Below are positions 58,805 to 64,000 of a stretch of 64,000 nt of DNA, in pieces. Every line of letters begins with the position of its first letter. Position 1 is the stretch's first letter. Under the pieces are notes generated by a model. It saw only the letters and a program-made list of their open reading frames with translations, had not been told where the DNA came from and searched no databases. Position numbers and translations under genes: made by a program. Source of the DNA: DATBFU01 sp035498405 (GTDB lineage Bacteria; Acidobacteriota; Thermoanaerobaculia; UBA5066; Gp7-AA6); NCBI GenBank assembly GCA_035498405.1, contig DATKAE010000027.1, positions 65,572-129,571 of the forward strand, given 5' to 3'.

Positions 58805-59380
58805 GTGAGGCGGACGTACGCGATTCGAAGGGCGGATCAGATCGCGGCGCTCGGGTCGGCGGCGCGCATCGAGATCCTCGACATCCTCGCGGGACTCGGG
58901 ACGTCGTCGGTCGCGAACCTTGCGGCGGCGCTCGGGCGACCGGCCGACGCGCTCTATTACCACCTGCGGCTTCTCGTGCGTCTCGGCCTCGTCGTGCCGG
59001 TCGGAAGGGGCCGCGGCCGCGGGCGGGAAGAGGCGCTCTACCGGGCCGTCGCGCCGCGGCTCGCCGTGGTGTACGCGCCGGAGGATCCGGAGAACGTCCG
59101 TGCGATGACTCGGACGGCCGCGGCCCTCCTGCGTCTCGGCGCGCGCGACTTCCGTCTCGCCTTTCAGCCGGGAGTCACGGTCTCGGGCCCGCGTCGCGAG
59201 CTTTGGGTTGGCCGCATCGCGGCGCGCCTGGCGCCCGCCGATATCGCCCGCATCAACCGCCTGTTGCTCGAGAGCGTACGGATTCTCGAGTCGGCGCGCG
59301 CGTCGCGCCGCGGGCGGCTCTACGCCTGGACGTTTCTGCTGACGCCGATCGATCGACGCCGAAAAGGGAGGACGAAATGA
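58805..59380 (+). CDS. ArsR-type winged-helix regulator
   Basis: The 191-residue form starts at GTG 58805. The N-terminal HTH is IAALGSAARIEILDILAGLG, NLAAALGRPADALYYHLRLL and VRLGLVVPVG, the typical ArsR/HTH_20 pattern. The rest is helical with RGRLYAWTFLLTPIDRR at the end. No Cys metal site is visible. The frame is open further upstream, but that part overlaps insertion-sequence remnants. A TTGACA at 58769-58774 in an AT-rich patch may be the -35. The stop overlaps the next gene by ATGA, so the two form an operon. Confidence 0.75.
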   Translation: MRRTYAIRRADQIAALGSAARIEILDILAGLGTSSVANLAAALGRPADALYYHLRLLVRLGLVVPVGRGRGRGREEALYRAVAPRLAVVYAPEDPENVRAMTRTAAALLRLGARDFRLAFQPGVTVSGPRRELWVGRIAARLAPADIARINRLLLESVRILESARASRRGRLYAWTFLLTPIDRRRKGRTK

Positions 59381-60486
59381 GATTCGAATCGGGGGTCCGC
59401 GCCGCCGCATGTGCCGCGGGACTGCTGCTGGGCGGCGCGGCCGGGCTTCCGGCGGAAGCGGCGCCGGTCGAGCCGCCGCCGAAAACGTACGACACGGTCC
59501 ATCTCGGCGAGGGGGTGGACGCCTTCATTTCGACGAAGAGCGGCTTCGCCAATGGCAACACGCTCCTGGTCGTCGGCGACGACGCCGCCCTCGTCGTGGA
59601 CTCGGGGATCTCCCCGTCCATCGCCCGCCAGATCATCGCCGACATCCGCCGCAAGACCGACAAGCCCGTGCGCTATCTCGTCAACACGCACTGGCACGAG
59701 GATCACTGGGTCGCCGACGGCGAGTACCGTAAGGCGTTCCCCGGCATCGTGATCGTCTCGACGGAGTTCACGCGCGAGCGGGTCGTGAAGGAGATTCCGG
59801 AAGCGATCCAGAAGATGATCGCCAATGCCCAAGCGGAGTCGAAGAATTACGAAGAGGCGCTCGCGCGCGGCACGAGGAAGGATGGGACGCCGCTCGACGA
59901 CGCCGCGCGAAAGAAGTACCAGGATGTCATCGACGACATGGCGTTCTCGCAGGCGGATTTCCGCCAGGCCGGCGTTCTCGTATCGCCCGATCTGACGTTC
60001 GAACAGGGCATCCGCTTGTATCTCGGAAAGCGCGAGGTTCGCGTGTCATTCCTCGGCCTTGGAAACACGGCCGGCGACGCCGTCACGTACGTGCCGGACG
60101 CGAAAGTCGTCGCGGCGGGCGATCTCGTCGTCCTCCCGACGCCCTTCTCTCTGGGGTCGTATCCGAAGGAGTGGATCGAGACGCTCCGGAAGCTTTCCGC
60201 CCTCGACACGGTCGCGCTCGTTCCCGGGCATGGGCCGGTCCAGAGAGATCAGACGTACGTGAACATGCTCATCCGTCTTCTCCAATCGGTGGTCACGCAG
60301 GTGGCCGAAGCCGTCCGCTCCGGCGCGACGCTCGAAGAGACGCGCACCCGCGTCCATCTCGACGACCTCGAGAAGGAATTGACGAAGGGCGACGCCAGGC
60401 TGGATCCCATGTTCCAGGCCTACTTCGTCGTTCCGGCGGTCGAGCGGGCGTACCAGGAGGCGAAGGGCGCCTACGGGCCGGAGTGA
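59377..60486 (+). CDS. Exported metallo-beta-lactamase-fold hydrolase
   Basis: The 369-residue protein has a signal peptide (AAACAAGLLLGGAAGLPAEA). The MBL motif is NTHWHEDHWVADG (HxHxDH), with further ligands at FLGLGNTAGDAVTYVPD (an Asn at the usual His position), AAGDLVV and VALVPGHGPV. It is translationally coupled to the ArsR-type gene. The layout is like periplasmic quinoprotein-relay (SoxH-type) MBL proteins rather than true beta-lactamases. The family includes lactonases and thioesterases; the substrate is unknown. Confidence 0.82.
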   Translation: MRFESGVRAAACAAGLLLGGAAGLPAEAAPVEPPPKTYDTVHLGEGVDAFISTKSGFANGNTLLVVGDDAALVVDSGISPSIARQIIADIRRKTDKPVRYLVNTHWHEDHWVADGEYRKAFPGIVIVSTEFTRERVVKEIPEAIQKMIANAQAESKNYEEALARGTRKDGTPLDDAARKKYQDVIDDMAFSQADFRQAGVLVSPDLTFEQGIRLYLGKREVRVSFLGLGNTAGDAVTYVPDAKVVAAGDLVVLPTPFSLGSYPKEWIETLRKLSALDTVALVPGHGPVQRDQTYVNMLIRLLQSVVTQVAEAVRSGATLEETRTRVHLDDLEKELTKGDARLDPMFQAYFVVPAVERAYQEAKGAYGPE

Positions 60487-60493
60487 CCGTGTT

Positions 60494-60742
60494 GGGGTCA
60501 GTCCGACGAGGACTGACGAGGACTGGGGTCAGTCCTGACTAATTGAGTTGTCGGCTTCGAAGCTGGCTGCGTCTGCGGTGAGAAGCTCACCCCGGTTCTT
60601 CGCGAGGCAGCTCGGACCCGGAACCAAGAAGTCAACAAGTCAGGACTGACCCCTCGGGCGGGTCACGGATCAAAAAGTCAATAAGTCAGGACTGACCCCT
60701 CGGGCGGGTCACGGATCAAAAAGTCAACAAGTCAGGACTGAC
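60494..60742. repeat. REP-like repeat cluster with 46-bp tandem units
   Basis: The 311-base gap after the MBL gene holds GGGGTCAGTCCTGACT (60525-60540) and, in inverted orientation, AGTCAGGACTGACCCC in tandem units. The units begin at 60629, 60675 and 60721 (period 46; two full copies and one 22-base partial copy). A further GGGGTCAGTCC stands at 60494. The inverted arms can form long hairpins. Related bits occur at 61700 and 63375. This resembles dispersed REP/RAYT-associated repeats; no transposase is present. Confidence 0.7.
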
Positions 60743-60797
60743 CTCGATCATTGGAGATCGTCGACCGCCTTACACTTTGACGGCGGAGGCCCGAGCC

Positions 60798-61256
60798 ATG
60801 TCCTCGACGCTAGATCCCGCGAAGCAGCTCGAAGGCTTCATCGGGAAGTTCGAGCCGAAGGCCCGGACGTTGATCCGCGCGGTACGGCGCGCCGTGCGTC
60901 GGCGGCTGCCCACCGCCAACGAGCTCGTCTGGGACAACTACAACTTTTTTGTGATCGGCTACAGCGCGACCGAGCGTCCGTCGGATTCGATCCTCTCGAT
61001 CGCGGCCGGCGCCAGCGGCGTCGGCCTTTCCTTCTATCGCGGCTCCACGCTGCCGGACCCGAAGGAGGTCCTTCTCGGCGAGGGCAAGCAGAACCGCTTC
61101 ATCCGGCTCGACTCGGCGAAGGTCCTGGACAGACCCGAGATCGAGGCGCTGATCGCCGCGGCGATCGCGCAGGCGCGTGTGCCCTTGGCGAAGAGCGGGC
61201 GCGGGCGCCTGATCGTGCGGTCGGTGTCGAAGAAGCAGCGCGCCCGTCGGAAGTAG
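60798..61256 (+). CDS. DUF1801 (YdhG-like) protein
   Basis: The 152-residue protein starts at ATG 60798 behind GGAGG. It has the DUF1801 pattern: MSSTLDPAKQLEGFIGKFEP, LPTANELVWDNYNFFVIGYS and GVGLSFYRGSTLPDPKEVLL. The C-terminus is basic (SVSKKQRARRK). Family members are small proteins of unknown function, some linked to iron binding. It is bounded by repeats on the left and a pirin fragment on the right, so it may have moved in as a cassette. Confidence 0.75.
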   Translation: MSSTLDPAKQLEGFIGKFEPKARTLIRAVRRAVRRRLPTANELVWDNYNFFVIGYSATERPSDSILSIAAGASGVGLSFYRGSTLPDPKEVLLGEGKQNRFIRLDSAKVLDRPEIEALIAAAIAQARVPLAKSGRGRLIVRSVSKKQRARRK

Positions 61257-61257
61257 C

Positions 61258-61548
61258 GCACGGCCGGACGGACAGTCCACGGGACTTCTTTTTCTGCGGG
61301 GCGGCGCGAAGATCGACGGCGCGCGCTCCGTCGACGAGGGCGGCTTCGTGGTCCTCGACCGCGAAGGCCAGACGCTGACGATCGAGCCCGGCGCCGCGGA
61401 CTCGACGATCCTGCTCCTGTCCGGAGCGCCGATCGCCGAGCCGGTCGCCGGCTACGGGCCGTTCGCGATGAACACGGAGAACGAGATCCACCGCGCGATC
61501 GCCGACTACCGGTCGGGGAAGATGGGGCGCCTGGATTCGACGGCCTGA
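61258..61548 (+). pseudogene. Pirin C-terminal fragment
   Basis: Directly after the DUF1801 stop a frame reads GLLFLRGGAKIDGARSVDEG, then TIEPGAADSTILLLSGAPIA, EPVAGYGPFAMNTENEIHRA and IADYRSGKMGRL. The last parts are the diagnostic C-terminus of pirin family proteins (VxYGPFVMNT..EI..A..DY..G..G). The N-terminal cupin with the metal-binding His residues is absent, so this is a 5'-truncated remnant, probably cut by the rearrangement that brought the DUF1801 gene. Confidence 0.7.
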
Positions 61549-61791
61549 AGGCCGCTCCTGCTACGGCGGGGAGTGGAGAGGCCGCGGCAGATCCGACGGG
61601 TAATCGGTCGTCCGCGAGGCGTCGTCTCGAAGTGCAGGATGGCTGAAATCTGATTCCATGTCCCACACATGTCCTGGGGTGGCTGAAATCAGAAATCCGG
61701 ACTGACCCTCGACAACGCTGGCAGGACGGCGTGCTGCCCTAGTCCGCGGGACGAGCAGAAATCGCGATGGCGGCGAACTCGCCGCTCCGGA
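61549..61791. other. Intergenic repeats, no gene seen
   Basis: It contains a direct repeat of GGCTGAAATC (61641 and 61681), an ATCCGGACTGACCCTCGAC stretch related to the cluster at 60494-60742, and a copy of GCAGGACGGCGTGCTGCC (61721). The last recurs at 62936, on the other side of the propeller gene. Nothing coding is visible. Confidence 0.5.
61721..61742 (+). repeat. Flanking repeat, left copy (GCAGGACGGCGTGCTGCC)
   Basis: It is nearly identical to 62936-62956 and in the same orientation. The two copies enclose the propeller gene at 61792-62847. Confidence 0.5.
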
Positions 61792-62847
61792 TCACGGCCT
61801 CGGCTTCAGTGTTTTTGGTCGCGGTTCGCGCTGCACCCGTTCGATCGAAGGGCGTCCCGGGACTTCGAGAGTCAGCTTCGCGATCTTGCCCTGTGCATTC
61901 TCGGAGAACACCATGTTGCCCGCGGTCTCTGTGAACCAGATGTTGTTGTCCGGCCCTGTGACGATGCCGCCGGGCTGACTGCCTTCGGTGGGAATGGGGA
62001 ATTCCGTGATCTTGCCGGAGATCGTGATCCGTCCGACCTTGTTCCCTTTGCGCTCGGTGAACCACATCGCTCCGTCCGGGCCCGCGGTGATCGCATTGGG
62101 CTCGCTATCCGCGGTTGGGATTGGAAACTCCGTGATCTCTCCCGATGTCGTGATCCGGCCGATTCGATTGGCCATGACCTGCGTGAACCAGAGTGCGCCG
62201 TCCGGGCCGGTGGCGATTTTCAAGGGCGCGGCGTCGACGGGGAACTCGGTGACGATTCCCGTGGTCGTAATACGCCCGATCTGCATCGCGTTGGTCTCGG
62301 CGAACCAAAGCGCACCGTCGGGGCCCGCGGCGATCCCGGCCGGACTGATCGCATAGTACGGCTGCGTCGGGAGATCGAAGAGCGTGATGGTCCCGACGGT
62401 GCTGATCCGTCCGACCACGCCGGCATCCCATTCGGTGAACCACATGTGGTCGTCGGAACCGCTCGTGATCTCGATCGGTCCGTCGCCGATCATGAAAATC
62501 GCGGTCGGTCCGAACTCTGAGATCGCTCCGTCCGTCGTGATCCGCCCGATCTTGCTGGCAAATCCTTCGGTGAACCAAAGGGCGCCGTCCGCACCGACTG
62601 TAATGCCTCCCGGCTCGCTCAACGGCGTCGGGACAGGGTACTCCGTGAGCTCGCCGTCGGTCGTGATGCGGCCAATCCTCGTCCCTCGAAGCTCGGTGAA
62701 CCAGAGCGCTCCGTCGGGGCCCGCCGTGATGTTCAACGGCACGCTGCGCGCGTCGGGGACCGGGTACTCGGTGATCGTCTGGGGGAGAGCGACTCCGGAG
62801 AAACATGCGAGGATGACCGCGACGAGTGGCGTCGGACGGTCCTGCAA
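61792..62847 (-). CDS. Virginiamycin B lyase-like seven-bladed propeller protein
   Basis: The 351-residue protein starts at TTG 62847 behind GAGG, with a signal peptide (LVAVILACFSGVALPQ). It has seven repeats of the type ITAGPDGALWFTE..GNKIGRITT.G.ITEFPIPT. This is the Vgb (streptogramin lyase) fold. The catalytic His-Glu-His set of Vgb is not apparent; the only His is in SDDHMWFTEW. Lyase activity is therefore doubtful. Such propellers are common and of unknown role in this phylum. It is flanked by short direct repeats and gene remnants. Confidence 0.75.
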   Translation of the reverse strand: MQDRPTPLVAVILACFSGVALPQTITEYPVPDARSVPLNITAGPDGALWFTELRGTRIGRITTDGELTEYPVPTPLSEPGGITVGADGALWFTEGFASKIGRITTDGAISEFGPTAIFMIGDGPIEITSGSDDHMWFTEWDAGVVGRISTVGTITLFDLPTQPYYAISPAGIAAGPDGALWFAETNAMQIGRITTTGIVTEFPVDAAPLKIATGPDGALWFTQVMANRIGRITTSGEITEFPIPTADSEPNAITAGPDGAMWFTERKGNKVGRITISGKITEFPIPTEGSQPGGIVTGPDNNIWFTETAGNMVFSENAQGKIAKLTLEVPGRPSIERVQREPRPKTLKPRP

Positions 62848-62935
62848 TGTCGCCTCGCTTCGCTCCGAACTGAGTGAACGGTATCACACGGTCAGCCGCT
62901 GGGCCGATAAGGCCAGTCCGGATGGAGGCCTACCA

Positions 62936-62956
62936 GCAGGACGGCGCGCTGCCTAG
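62936..62956 (+). repeat. Flanking repeat, right copy (GCAGGACGGCGCGCTGCC)
   Basis: It matches 61721-61742 with one substitution in the first 18 bases and shares the following TAG. It may mark an insertion or duplication boundary around the propeller gene. Confidence 0.5.
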
Positions 62957-63059
62957 CCGGACAGCGGTGTAAGTGAGGATCGGCGAGAAACGGCGTTCCC
63001 GCGCCGGAGCGCGGAATCCTAGGGGCGGGGCTTGTCCCTGCCCTGACGGTCGCCCGGCG

Positions 63060-63270
63060 AATTCCGAGCGACGGCTGCTCCTCCACCGCGACCGAGTCGG
63101 CGGGCAGGAGGACGGAGCTGGTCAGCGTGTACTTCGCGGCATCGAACATCTTGCCCGGGATCAGCGGCGGGACGGCTTTGCTTGCCAGCGCCTCGATGCG
63201 CGCTTTGAACTTCGCGACTTCCAGAGGGTTCTCCGCGGCGCCGTTCGTCGACTCCAACGGATCGGTCGAA
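63060..63270 (-). pseudogene. Possible sulfatase C-terminal remnant
   Basis: A minus-strand frame reads TDPLESTNGAAENPLEVAKF, KARIEALASKAVPPLIPGKM and on to LLPADSVAVEEQP. The pattern DPLE.TN.A..NP..VA..KARLEAL..EAVPP is what ends many arylsulfatases. No catalytic part is present upstream, where the sequence turns into repeat-like DNA. Weakly supported; it could be the tail of another hydrolase. Confidence 0.35.
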
Positions 63271-63506
63271 CCATGGTTTCGATCCGGCTGTGGCGCCTGG
63301 GCCTCCGAGGAATGGAACGAATCCGGACCCGCTCCGGAACTCTTCATCGAGACCTTGAATCGCCGATTGAGAGGGCCTTGGGGTCAGACCTGATTCTCTG
63401 ATTATCCGGAGGTGTCGAGCGAGCCTTGATGAGGCTGCGAAGCCGGGCGCGGAGGCTCTCGCCGGTCTGTAGCTGGCTCTCGAAGTGAATAGGCTCAGTC
63501 CTGGTT

Positions 63507-63651
63507 TCATGGGCTCTGGGGCCATTGAAGACCCAGGGCCTTCGAGAGGAAGATTGCCATCTGCGCACGGGTGACGGTGTCGTCGGGGCAGAAGTTCCCG
63601 CCTCCGCAGCCGAGCGTTATGCCCGATGCGGCTAACGCCTCGATCCATCTA
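63507..63651 (-). pseudogene. S-layer homology (SLH) domain C-terminal remnant
   Basis: The minus-strand frame reads HRWIEALAASGITLGCGGGN, FCPDDTVTRAQMAIFLSKAL and GLQWPQSP, then stops. This is the closing half of an SLH domain as found at the very end of secreted Acidobacteriota proteins. The upstream part does not continue as SLH. It is a fragment left after loss of the rest of the gene. Confidence 0.65.
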
Positions 63652-63714
63652 TGAGTCGTCGCGGCCGAGTCGCTCCTTCCCCCGCGCCGTGACGCAAGCG
63701 ACGGCGCCGCCATC

Positions 63715-64000
63715 TCAGATCGAAAGGCCGGGATCGCCCTCAAGGACTTGCTGGCGCAGCAAGGGCCGCTCGCCCGGTTTCCAGAGTGATGCCGTGTGGA
63801 CGACCCGGTAGCGAAGAGGACCGCCATCGGGACGATCGCTGCGCGTGATCGGGCGGGGGATGCAGACGAACTCGGTCCGCATTTCGTCGCCGGTGAGCCG
63901 CACCGTCGCATAGCCGTGACCGCCGAGGTCCACGAATTCGAGGTGCGGGGAAAGGTTCGGATTGGAAAGGGCTTTAGCGCGCTTCAGGTCGAACGTCCTG
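63715..64000 (-). CDS. PhoD-type alkaline phosphatase, 3' end (partial)
   Basis: The frame enters from the right edge and ends at 63715. It reads TFDLKRAKALSNPNLSPHLE, FVDLGGHGYATVRLTGDEMR, TEFVCIPRPITRSDRPDGGP and LRYRVVHTASLWKPGERPLL, ending VLEGDPGLSI. This is the C-terminal part of PhoD-like phosphodiesterases/alkaline phosphatases, where NPN.SPH and VDLGGHGY carry residues near the metal site. The catalytic core lies outside the window. Probably exported, with a role in phosphate release. Confidence 0.72.
   Translation of the reverse strand, partial: RTFDLKRAKALSNPNLSPHLEFVDLGGHGYATVRLTGDEMRTEFVCIPRPITRSDRPDGGPLRYRVVHTASLWKPGERPLLRQQVLEGDPGLSI

Noticed and set aside
59377..60486. Beta-lactamase resistance gene
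   Set aside because: The MBL motif is shared by many hydrolases, and the overall layout is of the SoxH/quinoprotein-relay-like type, not class B beta-lactamase.
60629..60742. Short tandem repeats as a CRISPR array
   Set aside because: The 46-base units are contiguous copies with no variable spacers, and no cas gene is present. The CGCCCCT array at 35921 is likewise a simple tandem repeat.
61792..62847. Streptogramin resistance gene
   Set aside because: Fold only; the lyase catalytic histidines are absent.

Overview
The window is GC-rich, densely packed bacterial DNA. The gene content points to an Acidobacteriota-like chromosome (inference): tandem Ser/Thr kinases with TolB-type propellers, a TonB receptor with an N-terminal carboxypeptidase-regulatory domain, large exported TPR proteins, and an ECF sigma factor of the type common in that phylum. 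Many genes overlap by exactly 4 bases (ATGA or GTGA), so operons and translational coupling are the norm.

Left part (1-28,500). This holds a truncated MetE-like gene, a DinB protein and an exported TPR protein. Next come three secreted or periplasmic hydrolase/dehydrogenase genes (prolyl oligopeptidase, sorbosone-dehydrogenase-like, double M16 peptidase), then a frameshifted monooxygenase-fold gene, an amidohydrolase and a DJ-1/PfpI protein. A kinase array follows (11,680-20,252) with two intact receptor-type Ser/Thr kinases, two kinase stubs and one decayed kinase-TPR gene. One stub and the decayed gene carry a related insertion of about 130 bp at the same P-loop codon. An APC permease sits inside the array behind an AT-rich palindrome. 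A tetR-OMF-MFP-RND efflux operon with a clear operator, and a second exported TPR protein, close this part.

Middle part (28,500-44,960). A MerR regulator precedes a cyclic-di-GMP signalling operon (GGDEF-PilZ, histidine kinase, single-domain response regulator, degenerate GGDEF-EAL). A TetR-controlled MacB/DevCA-type exporter (permease, ATPase, HlyD adaptor) follows. Then come an MFS carrier, a degenerate ABC ATPase, a large TonB-dependent receptor, a small molybdopterin-domain-like protein and a phosphodiesterase-TPR lipoprotein. tRNA-His(GTG) and tRNA-Arg(CCG) share a consensus sigma70 promoter.

Genomic island (44,912-58,312). The 3' 46 bases of tRNA-Arg are repeated exactly 13.4 kb downstream, which marks att sites. 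Between them lies a compact two-component island. Six tandem periplasmic binding proteins of the ABC_sub_bind (PF04392) type have no permease or ATPase. They are followed by a Cache-HAMP hybrid histidine kinase and then one polypeptide fusing a receiver, a GAF-like region, a zinc-ribbon-like motif, a Ser/Thr kinase and an ECF sigma factor. A divergent outer-membrane porin gene completes it. I propose a ligand-sensing chain: porin, binding proteins, Cache kinase, receiver/kinase/sigma transcription output. This is the strongest candidate for an undescribed system here. No integrase gene is visible.

Right flank (58,313-64,000). This is a decayed zone holding an IS3-type transposase remnant, a HTH regulator with a coupled metallo-beta-lactamase-fold gene, REP-like repeats and a DUF1801 gene. 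It also holds remnants of pirin, a sulfatase-like tail and an SLH protein, a virginiamycin-lyase-like propeller gene, and the 3' end of a PhoD-type phosphatase running off the window.
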